64,000 nt of DNA from Candidatus Mailhella merdavium (GCA_019119045.1 DWXS01000042.1:102348-166347); one strand, 5' to 3'. Positions 51,343 to 59,855 are shown, numbered from the stretch's first letter. A program made the numbers and translations. The notes: a model not told the origin generated them from the letters alone.

Positions 51343-52299
51343 TCAGGACTCGAGAAGCGGCGTACCTCCGGCCAGCAAAGCTTCATGCAGCACGGCCCGG
51401 AGTCTGCGCCCCGATGGCCCGGGACGGCCGCTTCCCACGGGTTTGCCCCCATAGTGTGTGACAGCCACACACTCCGGGCCAGTCCCGAATATCAGGATTT
51501 CTGAAGCTGCGTACAGTATTTCTTCTGTTATATCAGTGATTATCACGTCCATCATGCTCTTGGCGAGTTCCATGGCCAGCAGTGCGGTCGTTCCCGGCAG
51601 AGCATGCGTGAAGCGCGGCATCAACAGCCTTCCCTCCGCATCGATTACGCCGACATTGGCAATGGCGGCTTCGGCAAGAAAGCCTTTCTCATCAAAGGAA
51701 AAGGTCACGTCCACCCCGTGCTTTCTCGCCTCGCTGGTCATGAGCGCATTGGGAAGATAATTGGTAGACTTTATCCCGGCCAGCCAGGGCTGCTTGGCAG
51801 GCACCGCGCTGCGACATGCCGTGAGTCCCCGTTCCCAGAAAGATTCAGGCAGGGGGCTGCTGCGGGTTACGATGACAAAAAAGCTGCTTTCCGGACATTC
51901 GGCAGGATCTACCCCCATACCTCCAGGCCCTCTTCCCAGAAGCACCTTGACCGCGCAGTATTTTTCCCCTGCCGCAGAGGTCACGGCGAGAACAATATCT
52001 CTCAGCTCATCCCAGGCGCAGGGAGGCTCCAGCTCCAGCACTCCGCATGAATGCCGCAGACGTTCAAGATGAGCGTCCAGTTCCAGAATACGCCCCTCTG
52101 TGACATGCAGACTTTCAAAGACGCCATCTCCCCGATGCACCATGTGATCATCGAGAGGAATGAGCATAAAACGGGGATCCCGGCACATGCCGCCGATGCG
52201 ATGATCATAAAAAATCAGCACCTTTTCTTCTCCGGCTCTGGGTAATCCCCGCACGCGCCCAATCCATTCTTCCGTATTCAGCTCCGTCAGCTTTTTCAT
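51343..52299 (-). CDS. Class IV PLP aminotransferase/aminodeoxychorismate lyase-like protein
   Basis: A 318-residue fold type IV PLP enzyme. The N-terminus has IPLDDHMVHRGDGVFESLHV; the PLP Lys is in LAGIKSTNYLPNALM; the phosphate-binding end is HALPGTTALLAMELAKSM and AASEILIFGTGPECVAV. It could be an aminodeoxychorismate lyase (PabC), a D-amino acid or a branched-chain aminotransferase; a second, typical ilvE exists at 44482-45408. AAAGGA lies upstream of ATG 52299. The gap upstream, 52300-52737, holds no supported gene. Confidence 0.85.
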   Translation of the reverse strand: MKKLTELNTEEWIGRVRGLPRAGEEKVLIFYDHRIGGMCRDPRFMLIPLDDHMVHRGDGVFESLHVTEGRILELDAHLERLRHSCGVLELEPPCAWDELRDIVLAVTSAAGEKYCAVKVLLGRGPGGMGVDPAECPESSFFVIVTRSSPLPESFWERGLTACRSAVPAKQPWLAGIKSTNYLPNALMTSEARKHGVDVTFSFDEKGFLAEAAIANVGVIDAEGRLLMPRFTHALPGTTALLAMELAKSMMDVIITDITEEILYAASEILIFGTGPECVAVTHYGGKPVGSGRPGPSGRRLRAVLHEALLAGGTPLLES

Positions 52300-52737
52300 G
52301 CCGTTTTCCTTTTTTCTTATCCCAAGGCAGGCCTCTCCCGGAGGATCAGCCGCGTTTTTGAGTACGACAGCCGGTGTTATTTCCGCAGTCTGTGTGACGC
52401 GATATTCCGTCACCTTCGTCTCCCAGTCTAGCCCCGCTTTGTCCGGGCGACAAGCATACGCCGCTCTTTCTCGGACGCCCGCGCGTTCGTGCTCCGTATC
52501 TTTTATAATGCGACGACAGCTCCGACACCTTGCGTTTCACATCCGCGCCTGTCGGGAAACATCCGGCAAGCTCCGTCATCGGAGCCTGTCAGAATAACTT
52601 TTCAAGAAAAATTTCCGAAACTTGCGTCTTTTCCTTGTCTGATTTCATTCAAAAAATCAGTTCCCAACAGCACAACAGGAAAACATCCCTTGACGTCTTG
52701 CTTTTCCAGGATTAAAAAAACCATAAGGAAAAATTTC

Positions 52738-53136
52738 ATGAAGCAGCTTTCCGTTTCCTCCATATCTCCTACCCTTAAAAAACTGGGCAGCCCGCTGTTC
52801 ATCTTTCTGCTTTTGTGCGGCGTGGGGTATCAGACAACGGAAATGGCTGCCCTTCACCTTCTTCAGTCCGGAACGTCCCCGGATCAGGCCTCACTCACTC
52901 AGGCATCGGTCTTCATTTCTTCCTCTCAACTGGCCATGCCCCGTGTGACGACGATTAACAAGGATCTCCGTCACTCAGTCCCCTTCCTTCCTCTACTGGT
53001 TCTTCTCCCACATATAGATGTCGAGCGCCCGTCCTTACGGATTCTCTCTCTCCGAAACAGCGCCGACATCCTTCCCAAGCCGTGCCGACCCTACGGCATG
53101 CTCCCTCTCCCTAATGCGCCGCCTGCGCTCTCCTGA
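52738..53136 (+). CDS. Unknown membrane/exported protein, first copy of duplicated cassette
   Basis: A 132-residue protein I do not recognise. After SISPTLKKLGS comes a hydrophobic helix (about residues 18-31), then a polar Ser/Thr-rich part, a second hydrophobic stretch HSVPFLPLLVLLP and a C-terminus MLPLPNAPPALS. The start motif ISPT-x-[K/R]-KLGS and the end motif LPLP-x-x-PP recur in the protein at 53825-54211, so the two are paralogues. AAGGAA lies 9 bases upstream of ATG. It is followed after 94 bases by a 30-residue membrane peptide. Confidence 0.6.
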   Translation: MKQLSVSSISPTLKKLGSPLFIFLLLCGVGYQTTEMAALHLLQSGTSPDQASLTQASVFISSSQLAMPRVTTINKDLRHSVPFLPLLVLLPHIDVERPSLRILSLRNSADILPKPCRPYGMLPLPNAPPALS

Positions 53137-53230
53137 AGGTTTCAACTTTCACATTCCCGGCCGGAGCATCCCTTTTCAGGGATTCGTATCTGCCCCTTTT
53201 TCGTGAAATATTTACCATCAGGAGTACACC

Positions 53231-53323
53231 ATGTCTCTCGACGCTACCGTTCTGCTTACCTGCCTGGCGTTTCTGGGTCTTTCCGTCATCCTCGGCTTCT
53301 TCGGCGCACGTCTCAATAAGTAG
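53231..53323 (+). CDS. 30-residue single-helix membrane peptide
   Basis: A tiny protein with one transmembrane helix and the end SVILGFFGARLNK. The ribosome-binding sequence TCAGGAG lies 7 bases before ATG, as in the two similar genes at 54277 and 55206. Shared pattern: V-[I/M]-[L/F]-G-x-x-G-A-[R/K], with LLTCxAFL also shared with the third copy. The size and topology recall small subunits of membrane complexes (CydX, KdpF type), but no large partner is encoded here. Three independent copies with conserved start signals argue that it is a real gene. Confidence 0.65.
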   Translation: MSLDATVLLTCLAFLGLSVILGFFGARLNK

Positions 53324-53378
53324 CCGTATCGTTTCCTTTCTCAGGCTGCACCACCGGGTAATGAGCAAGTAAAAGAAT

Positions 53379-53435
53379 ATTCCCGGATTCCGGGCGGGTT
53401 CTCGTCAGAGAACCTGCCCGAATCTCTCCGGGAAT
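53379..53435 (+). other. Large stem-loop between the two cassettes
   Basis: An inner 12-bp stem (GGGCGGGTTCTC, loop GTCA, GAGAACCTGCCC with one G-U pair) is extended by outer arms ATTCCCGG and CCGGGAAT with small bulges, giving about 24 paired bases in 57. No T-run follows. It lies 56 bases after the first membrane peptide gene. Confidence 0.65.
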
Positions 53436-53824
53436 GAACGCCGTCCCCGGCCCGAGGCCGTTATTCGAACGGCTTGAGGTCAGCCAAACCGAGCTTTCCG
53501 CGCCTGTAAAAAGGTCTGCCTGCCGGAAACAGGAGAACTCGTACGTTAACGTCGCACGCTTTTTCATAACTTCGACGGAAAAATACGGATACTGCCCGGC
53601 ACGGCCGAAAATTCCGGCAAAATCCCCGGCGAAGGGACCTGGGGTTCAGGCTGCGATGCTTCCTCTCCTGCCGACAACAGGAAGAATCCTTCCCCGGCAT
53701 GAAAGTACGGATTTTCCGCCTCATGAACCACAGGACAAGTTCCTCTTACTTTTATAATCCTGCGGCAATACATAATGCCGTACAGCGACTGCGCGGGTAT
53801 TCAGGTTCCCGCAACGATTTACCC

Positions 53825-54211
53825 ATGAACGGACATCTCATCAGCGCAATATCTCCGACGTACAGGAAACTGGGCAGTCTGCTGCTCCTGCTCCTGATGC
53901 TTCTGGGCTTTGTCCACGATGTCCTTCTCGCCTCTGCGCACCCCCTGCCGCCTGAAAGAATTCCCGCCTTTTCCGGGCAGGCGATTGGGAACTCCGAAAC
54001 AGATCATTTTCTCATTCCGCGTGCGGACGTACAGATACGGAATCTGGATGTTCCTCAACTCCACGTTCCTTATGCGCTGACAATTTTTCCGAAAATCTGC
54101 TCCGGGGCGACGGCTCTGCGTCTGTACGCAAGATCTGACGCAACTCCTTCTTTATCCGAATTTTTTCATGGCCTGCTGCCTCTGCCACATGGCCCGCCGG
54201 TATTTTCCTGA
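53825..54211 (+). CDS. Unknown membrane/exported protein, second copy of duplicated cassette
   Basis: A 128-residue paralogue of the protein at 52738-53136: AISPTYRKLGS then a Leu-rich helix (about residues 17-32), a possible signal-peptidase site (LASA-HP), a polar middle and the C-terminus LLPLPHGPPVFS. The middle is hardly conserved between the two copies. The ATG at 53825 aligns with the start of the first copy but has a weak ribosome-binding site; in-frame ATGs at 53699 and 53723 are alternatives. A 42-residue membrane peptide follows after 65 bases. Confidence 0.55.
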   Translation: MNGHLISAISPTYRKLGSLLLLLLMLLGFVHDVLLASAHPLPPERIPAFSGQAIGNSETDHFLIPRADVQIRNLDVPQLHVPYALTIFPKICSGATALRLYARSDATPSLSEFFHGLLPLPHGPPVFS

Positions 54212-54276
54212 TCGGCATCATCGTACAGGGACTACATTCATCTGACCAGAAATTTTGATAATTCAGGAGAATACAC

Positions 54277-54405
54277 ATGGTTTCCGAAGTTCTCGTTGCC
54301 GTTCTGTGCCTTGTCTTTGTGGGCTTTGCCGTCATGCTTGGCGTGGCAGGCGCACGAAACGGCAAAAAAAGTGCCCCCGGCGAAGCGGACGGCAATAAAT
54401 CATAA
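54277..54405 (+). CDS. 42-residue single-helix membrane peptide
   Basis: The second member of the small-peptide family: helix ending AVMLGVAGARNGKK, then a polar tail with GEADG. It has the V-[I/M]-[L/F]-G-x-x-G-A-[R/K] pattern and TCAGGAG before the ATG, and it follows the second large paralogue just as the 30-residue peptide follows the first. A terminator lies about 190 bases downstream. Function unknown. Confidence 0.65.
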   Translation: MVSEVLVAVLCLVFVGFAVMLGVAGARNGKKSAPGEADGNKS

Positions 54406-54596
54406 GAAAAACAGCAACCCTCCTCTCTGCCGCGGTCTGCCCCGAAAGCGTTTCAATACCGCACACACGGTTCCGCTTTCCGATACGTCCCCGAAATATA
54501 CGGGCTCAACATAACGGCAGACAGCAGAGGAGCCGATATCAGCAGCCTCCGGCAAGCCCGGAAGCTGCCGGGAGGCGCGCCCTCCCCAGCCTCCCG

Positions 54597-54636
54597 CCCG
54601 TATCCCGCCCCTCCCGGTGGGATACGGGTTCTTTTT
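54597..54636 (+). terminator. Intrinsic terminator after the second cassette
   Basis: CCCGTATCCC pairs perfectly with GGGATACGGG around a 12-base loop, followed by TTCTTTTT. It ends the unit that contains the 42-residue peptide gene. Confidence 0.85.
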
Positions 54637-55205
54637 ACTCTCCGTCATCCCGGCCTTCCTGACCTTCGACATATCTGACCAGCCGTAACAGGACCATGAG
54701 CCTCCGCTATGCGTCTTCTCCCGAAAAACTCGGGATATAAAGCTTTCACAAAAACATATGACGCAGCAGAAGACTGCCAGGCCATAGGCTCCATGACAAC
54801 TGCAAATACTTTTCGCTCCCTCTTTTCGCAGCGGCTCGGACGACTCTGCCCCTTGCCCCATTCATATCCGGTCGCCATTTTGCAGACAGACCGAGTTCGG
54901 GCCCATTAAAGCCGACACCTTCCGCGCGCCTGAACAGGAAGACATCAAATGAGAATCCGTCGTCAGCGGCCATGCCGCTGTCCTTACACACACAACTTCT
55001 TCCGGGATATCTGAACGGATCGCCCCCCGGAAATAGCCCCCTGCTTATGATAAAACAGCCGCATCCCTTGACTGACATGAGGCAAAGCCATACATAGAAT
55101 TCAGGATATGGAGCATTCCGCTTCTTCCTCAATTGCTCGGGACAAGTCATATTATCCTGTGTGCAAAAATTCTCATGACGACATCGTCTTTTCAGGAGGG
55201 CACCC
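54637..55205. other. Region upstream of the third peptide, possible decayed partner
   Basis: No gene can be firmly supported. The frame 54709-54909 ends with a stretch reading LGRLCPLPHSYPVA, which resembles the C-terminal LLPLPHGPPV of the second large paralogue; this could be a decayed third partner. The resemblance is short and may be chance. Confidence 0.3.
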
Positions 55206-55292
55206 ATGACGACGACTGTACTTTTGACGTGTGCGGCTTTTCTGGCAATTTCCGTTATTTTCGGCATCATCGGCGCAAAGTTGAGCGAATAG
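55206..55292 (+). CDS. 28-residue single-helix membrane peptide
   Basis: The third member of the small-peptide family, closest to the first: VLLTCAAFLAISVIFG then IIGAKLSE. AGGAGG (within TCAGGAGGG) lies 6 bases before ATG, and an intrinsic terminator starts directly after the stop, so it is very likely expressed as its own small transcript. One transmembrane helix with a short basic end. Function unknown. Confidence 0.65.
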   Translation: MTTTVLLTCAAFLAISVIFGIIGAKLSE

Positions 55293-55293
55293 G

Positions 55294-55328
55294 AAAAAAG
55301 GCCTCCTCTTTATGAGGGGGCCTTTTCC
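55294..55328. terminator. Bidirectional intrinsic terminator
   Basis: GGCCTCCTC pairs with GAGGGGGCC (one G-U) around TTTAT; A-runs lie on the left and T-runs on the right, so it can stop the peptide gene on the plus strand and asd on the minus strand. Confidence 0.85.
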
Positions 55329-55441
55329 ATATTGTTCTTCCTTTGCGGCTTACAAAGTTTCGAAGCTGCGGGAATCCCATGTTCTTCCGCCATATATAGG
55401 GGAGCGGATGCCCTTATTCCCGTTCAGGCCGCGGGTGCGCT

Positions 55442-56491
55442 CTACAGGAACATATCCGGCTTGCGCACGGATACCAGATCTCTTTCCAGCAGTTCTTCCG
55501 CTATCTGCACGGCGTTGAGAGCCGCTCCCTTGCGGATATTGTCGGCAACAATCCAGAGATTGAGGCCATTCTCAATAGTGTTATCTTCACGAATACGCCC
55601 GACGAATACAGGATCGTCTCCTGCCGCATCTATCGCCAGAGGATAGATATTCTGAGAAGGATTATCCAGCACTCGTACACCGGGAGCTGTTGCGAGAATT
55701 GCGCGGGCTTCGCGGGCACTGAGCTTCTTTTCCGTTTCAATATTCACGGATTCGGAATGTCCGTAGAATACGGGCACGCGCACGCAGGTGGCCGTCACCC
55801 GGATTTTGGGATCTTCCATAATCTTCACGGTTTCGTTCACCATCTTCATTTCTTCCTTGGTGTATTCATTCTCCAGGAAGACATCGATATGGGGAAGACA
55901 GTTGAAGGCTATGCGATGAGGATACACTTCAACATCCGGTTCCTGCATATTGAAAAGCTGGCGTACCTGATGTTCGAGTTCGTTGATCCCCTTCTGGCCC
56001 GTGCCGCTCACGGCCTGATAGGTGGATACCACAATACGCCGTATGCCGGCCACGTCATGGAGGGGCTTCAACGCCACAACCATCTGAATGGTGGAGCAGT
56101 TGGGGTTGGCAATAATCCCGTTATGCTCCTCAAGAGCCTGAGGATTGACTTCCGGCACGACCAGAGGGCAGCGATCGTCCATACGCCACGCGCTGGAATT
56201 ATCCACCACAACACAGCCTGACGCCACGGCATAAGGGGCAAAGGTCTGTGAAGTTCCACCGCCTGCGGAGAACAGCGCAAGATCGATTCCCTTGAAGGAA
56301 TCCTTTGTCAATTCTTGTACGGTGAGTTCTTCGCCGCTTTCTCCAAAAGGTACTTTTTTACCTGCCGAACGGGAAGAGGCAAGCGCCACTATTCTGGATG
56401 CGGGAAAATTGCGCCCGGCCAGAGTATTCAGCATTTCACGCCCCACAGCGCCGGTAGCGCCGACCACGGCCACAACAAGAGATTTTTCCAT
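55442..56491 (-). CDS. asd: Aspartate-semialdehyde dehydrogenase
   Basis: A 349-residue enzyme: NADP-binding VAVVGATGAVGREML at the N-terminus, active-site Cys in IIANPNCSTIQMVVAL, and the second catalytic region with His in ATCVRVPVFYGHSESVN. It reduces beta-aspartyl phosphate on the way to lysine/diaminopimelate, threonine and methionine. The ATG at 56491 has GGAAGGCGAC upstream. It lies downstream of the cmk-moaC fusion on the same strand with a 120-base gap. Confidence 0.95.
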   Translation of the reverse strand: MEKSLVVAVVGATGAVGREMLNTLAGRNFPASRIVALASSRSAGKKVPFGESGEELTVQELTKDSFKGIDLALFSAGGGTSQTFAPYAVASGCVVVDNSSAWRMDDRCPLVVPEVNPQALEEHNGIIANPNCSTIQMVVALKPLHDVAGIRRIVVSTYQAVSGTGQKGINELEHQVRQLFNMQEPDVEVYPHRIAFNCLPHIDVFLENEYTKEEMKMVNETVKIMEDPKIRVTATCVRVPVFYGHSESVNIETEKKLSAREARAILATAPGVRVLDNPSQNIYPLAIDAAGDDPVFVGRIREDNTIENGLNLWIVADNIRKGAALNAVQIAEELLERDLVSVRKPDMFL

Positions 56492-56611
56492 GTCGCCTTC
56501 CTGTTTTTGACGCGGCACATTCCGCGACTTTGCGCGCAAACGGGGGCGCGCATGCTCACTCATTGCACCGGTGCGAAACGCTGTCAAGAGCTGCGCGGCC
56601 TGTCACAAGGG

Positions 56612-57784
56612 CTATTCCGCCCGGAAATCCCCGCTCTTGCCGCCGCTTTTGTAAATCAGCCGCACGTCGCGGATGATCATGTCCTTCTGCACAGCCTTGG
56701 CCATATCATAAATTGTCGCCGCAGCGACCTGGGCGGCCATGATTGCTTCCATTTCCACGCCCGTTCTGCCGCTGACGCGCACCTCGCTCTCCAGCACCAC
56801 GGAAGGAGGCTCATCCCGTATGTCAAAACGGATATCCACATGATTGACATTCAGGGGATGGCAGAGAGGAATCAGCTCCCATGTGCGTTTGGCCGCCATA
56901 ATTCCTGCCACCTTGGCCACGGAGAGAACATCTCCCTTGGGCAAGGCGTCGCGCCGGAGAAGATCGAGCGTGGACGCGCTCATCTCCACCACGGCACGGG
57001 CGCGGGCCACACGCCGGGTTTCCAGCTTGTCGCCCACATCCACCATGCGCAGACTTCCATCCTCCGCAAGGTGCGTAAAGCCCGCATCCGATGAAGAATG
57101 CAGCCCGTCTCTGCCGAAGGCCGCATGAACGGAATTGAGCAGTACCCGCAGTACGCCGTCGAGATCGAGATCCGACGTATCCACAAGCACGGCGTCCGGA
57201 GCAGGACGCAGAGGATCGACAGCCCTCCCGCGATCCTGTTCGTCGCGTGCGCGGATATCGTTCAGCACCGTCTCAAAGTCCGCGGACTCGCCTCTGGCAA
57301 GAAGCTCCTTCAGGCGACGTTCCGCCCGAACTTCGGGACGCGCGTCGAGGAAAAATTTACGCAGGGCTCCGGGAAAGACCTTTGTCCCCATGTCGCGCCC
57401 TTCGGCCACAAGGGAAAATCCCCTGCCCAGCGACTGCTGCGCTTTCTGCAGCTCGCTCCTGAGTACGGGGAGCCTGGCCACAATGGACGCCAGCCTTCCC
57501 GCTCTTTCGGTACGGATTTCCCCCCCTACGGGTTTTCCCCCGCAGCACAGGAGCCATGCTTCCCCATCTCCCCGCTCCAGCGAAAAGACAAAAGAGGAAC
57601 AGCGTCGACGCAATTCTTCTTCCGGCAGGTCGGCGGCGTCCGCGCCAAGGGCTAGGCCGAGCGTCCGATACATGGCGCCCGTATCGAGGTAAGCGATGCC
57701 GAGTTCCGCAGCAAGACGTTTTGCCAGCGTACTCTTGCCCACGCCTGCGGGGCCGTCCAGGGTAATCACAAAAGGCCTGTCCAT
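56612..57784 (-). CDS. CMP kinase-MoaC fusion protein
   Basis: One uninterrupted 390-residue frame encodes two complete enzymes. Residues 1 to about 222 are cytidylate kinase: P-loop LDGPAGVGKSTLAKRL, YLDTGAMYRT, VAEGRDMGTKVFPGA and the Arg-rich lid RARDEQDRGR. After a short Ser-rich linker, residues about 235-390 are MoaC (cyclic pyranopterin monophosphate synthase): GFTHLAEDGSLRMVDVGDK, KRTWELIPLCHPLNVNHVDI, GRTGVEMEA, the catalytic D-x-x-K in IYDMAKAVQK and the end YKSGGKSGDF. All key residues are present in both halves, so both activities are expected. ATG 57784 has GGGAGATGGT upstream. hisC lies upstream in the same direction, the usual neighbour of cmk in this group. Confidence 0.9.
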   Translation of the reverse strand: MDRPFVITLDGPAGVGKSTLAKRLAAELGIAYLDTGAMYRTLGLALGADAADLPEEELRRRCSSFVFSLERGDGEAWLLCCGGKPVGGEIRTERAGRLASIVARLPVLRSELQKAQQSLGRGFSLVAEGRDMGTKVFPGALRKFFLDARPEVRAERRLKELLARGESADFETVLNDIRARDEQDRGRAVDPLRPAPDAVLVDTSDLDLDGVLRVLLNSVHAAFGRDGLHSSSDAGFTHLAEDGSLRMVDVGDKLETRRVARARAVVEMSASTLDLLRRDALPKGDVLSVAKVAGIMAAKRTWELIPLCHPLNVNHVDIRFDIRDEPPSVVLESEVRVSGRTGVEMEAIMAAQVAAATIYDMAKAVQKDMIIRDVRLIYKSGGKSGDFRAE

Positions 57785-57866
57785 ACCATCTCCCTGCGCC
57801 GTGCGGCGCCTTAACATGACCGCCAGCCTGTCGGCGGCGGAACCCGCGTCAGGATGACGCCGCACC

Positions 57867-59012
57867 TCACGCGCCGATAAACTCGCGGCAGAGATCGAGG
57901 AACAGACGATTTTCCCTCTCCAGCCCCACGGAAACGCGCAACCATTCCGGCAAACGATAGGAGCCGAGGCTGCGGATGATCATGCCGCGTTCCAGCAGAC
58001 GGGCGTGAAGAGCCTTTGCCTCAATGCGTCCGGCAGGAGGGGAAAACATGATGAAATTGGACTGACTGGGTATGACGCTGCACCCCATTTCCTTCAATTC
58101 GCGGGAAATAAGCGCACGCCCTTCGCGCACGGTACGCAGACTGTCCAGGAAAAAGGCCTCGTCCCCCAACGCGGCAACGGCGGCTTCCTCCGCGAGAATG
58201 TTCAGGGAAAAAGGAAGGCGCACGCGCCAGAGATAATCGGTAAGAATCGCGGGAAGAATGCCGTAGCCTATGCGCATGCCCGCAAGCCCGTAAACTTTGG
58301 AAAAGGTGCGCATAATTGCCACATTGGGCAGGGAATCCAGCTCGGCCAGCAGAGACTGCCCTTCGTCCGCGAATTCCATATACGCTTCATCCACAACCAG
58401 CAGACAGGCAGGAGGAAGGGCGCGGGCGAAGGCCTTCAACCGTTCAGGCCGGGCAACCCGTCCGGACGGATTATCCGGAGACGTGACAAAGGCAAGCGTC
58501 GTATTTTCATCCGTCAGGTTCAGCAGCGCGTCGAAGTCGAACTCAAAATCCTTGCCGAGCGGCGCGCGGCGCAACTCTACGCCCGCCATCTTCGCCTGCG
58601 TGACATACAGGCCGAAACAGGGAGAAAAGGCCACGGCATTATGTACGCCCGGAACGGCGCGCACTCTGAACAGCAGGTCAATCAGTTCGTCGGAACCGTT
58701 TCCCACAAAAATACGTTCCGGCCCGACCCGATAACGACTTGCCAGAGCCTGCACCAGTTTCGGATTCCCCCCCTGCGGATAACGATGAGCCTGGCAGATT
58801 GCCGCTTTCATGGCCTCACGGGCGGATGGCGGCACCCCCAGAGGATTTTCATTGCTCGCAAGTTTGATTACCTGATCAAGCCCATAACGGAGGCGTATCT
58901 CCTCCATGCTCAATCCCGGCTCATATGCCTCGAATTCCGCCACCTCGGGCCGAACGTCCGTACAGGACGAGAACGGCGCCATTGCCTGCCTCAGCTCCAT
59001 ACCTTCTGTCAT
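57867..59012 (-). CDS. hisC: Histidinol-phosphate aminotransferase
   Basis: A 381-residue fold type I PLP enzyme: KLASNENPLGVPPSAREAM near the start, HRYPQGGNPKLVQAL, the cofactor Asp/Tyr in VVDEAYMEFAD, the PLP Lys in RTFSKVYGLAGMRIGY and the C-terminal Arg region SYRLPEWLRVSVGLE. It converts imidazole-acetol phosphate to histidinol phosphate. I chose ATG 59012 (AGGGG upstream); 59000 is possible. It is followed after 82 bases by the cmk-moaC fusion. Confidence 0.92.
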   Translation of the reverse strand: MTEGMELRQAMAPFSSCTDVRPEVAEFEAYEPGLSMEEIRLRYGLDQVIKLASNENPLGVPPSAREAMKAAICQAHRYPQGGNPKLVQALASRYRVGPERIFVGNGSDELIDLLFRVRAVPGVHNAVAFSPCFGLYVTQAKMAGVELRRAPLGKDFEFDFDALLNLTDENTTLAFVTSPDNPSGRVARPERLKAFARALPPACLLVVDEAYMEFADEGQSLLAELDSLPNVAIMRTFSKVYGLAGMRIGYGILPAILTDYLWRVRLPFSLNILAEEAAVAALGDEAFFLDSLRTVREGRALISRELKEMGCSVIPSQSNFIMFSPPAGRIEAKALHARLLERGMIIRSLGSYRLPEWLRVSVGLERENRLFLDLCREFIGA

Positions 59013-59097
59013 GCCGCAACCCCTGAAACGTTGAGCGCGTCCCGAAACGGAAGGAGTCCGCCCGGAACGCGCCCGATTAGTCATGTGTCAGTCCGCC

Positions 59098-59565
59098 CTA
59101 CTTGGGTTCTTCCTCAAGCATATCGTCGGTGGGCCGAATGGTCAGCACCGGGCGGGTGGAATTCTTGACGACCTTTTCCGCCACGGAACCGAACAGAATG
59201 CGATCGATGCCCTTGCGACCGTGCGTCCCCATGACGATGAGGTCGGCATCCTCATTTTCGGCAAGGCTGAGAATTTCCTCGGCAGCATATCCGACAACGA
59301 CTTCCGCCTTGACCTGCACATCGGGAAAATGTTCCGCGACAAAGTCGGCCATGGCCTTTTCCGCACCGGAGACAATTTCTCCCACGAAACTGTCGATGGT
59401 GTTGGGCGGAACATGGAAGCCGGTGTACTGAGTCAGGGTGGGAGCGGCATACACGGCAACAATGCTTGATCCGGACATCTTTGCCAGCATGGTCGCATAT
59501 TCGGCCACCAGCTTGCTGTGTTCGGAAAGGTCAAGAGCGCATATGATCTTTTGCAGCTTCGCCAT
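59098..59565 (-). CDS. Universal stress protein A family
   Basis: A 155-residue single Usp domain. The ATP-binding motif G-x2-G-x9-G-S/T is visible in GTHGRKGIDRILFGSVAEKV, and the first strand IICALDLSEHS has the usual Asp. It is of the nucleotide-binding type, probably dimeric and cytosolic. It is divergent from the hypothetical gene at 59856 and lies 85 bases upstream of hisC on the same strand. Confidence 0.93.
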   Translation of the reverse strand: MAKLQKIICALDLSEHSKLVAEYATMLAKMSGSSIVAVYAAPTLTQYTGFHVPPNTIDSFVGEIVSGAEKAMADFVAEHFPDVQVKAEVVVGYAAEEILSLAENEDADLIVMGTHGRKGIDRILFGSVAEKVVKNSTRPVLTIRPTDDMLEEEPK

Positions 59566-59812
59566 GTCATTTCTCCTGCGTTTGAACCGGGAAGTACCCG
59601 ATCGATGTGTGTCGCCCGGAGGCGGGACAATCCGCGCCGATCCTGTCCGACGTTCAAATAATAGGGCTTTTGCGCCGCATAGACAAGACCTGCGGCAAAG
59701 TGTACCCTGCGGGCAGAAAATGCCGGGAAAAATGCCGTCAAAAAACGGCAGCCTTTGCCTGCATTATAATTTTTAATATATAAAATCAACATATTGGAGC
59801 TGCCGCATTTTC

Positions 59813-59828
59813 TGGCATGTTTCTTGCT
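59813..59828 (+). promoter_or_regulatory. Sigma-54 (-24/-12) promoter
   Basis: TGGCATGTTTCTTGCT matches TGGCACG-N4-TTGCW with ten bases between GG and GC. Transcription would start near 59840, leaving a very short leader with AGGGAGG before the ATG at 59856. An A+T-rich stretch (59761-59795) lies just upstream and could be bent or bind IHF. Confidence 0.85.
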
Positions 59829-59855
59829 AGATTTTCGGCAAACTAGGGAGGCTCC

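Noticed and set aside
52690..52718. TTGACG-17-TAAAAA promoter before the first cassette gene
   Set aside because: A start site about 7 bases after this -10 would fall in the ribosome-binding site at 52724-52729, so it is an unlikely promoter.
54746..55270. Minus-strand 174-codon frame in the small-protein region
   Set aside because: No start signal or similarity, and it overlaps the third membrane peptide, which has an ideal ribosome-binding site and terminator.
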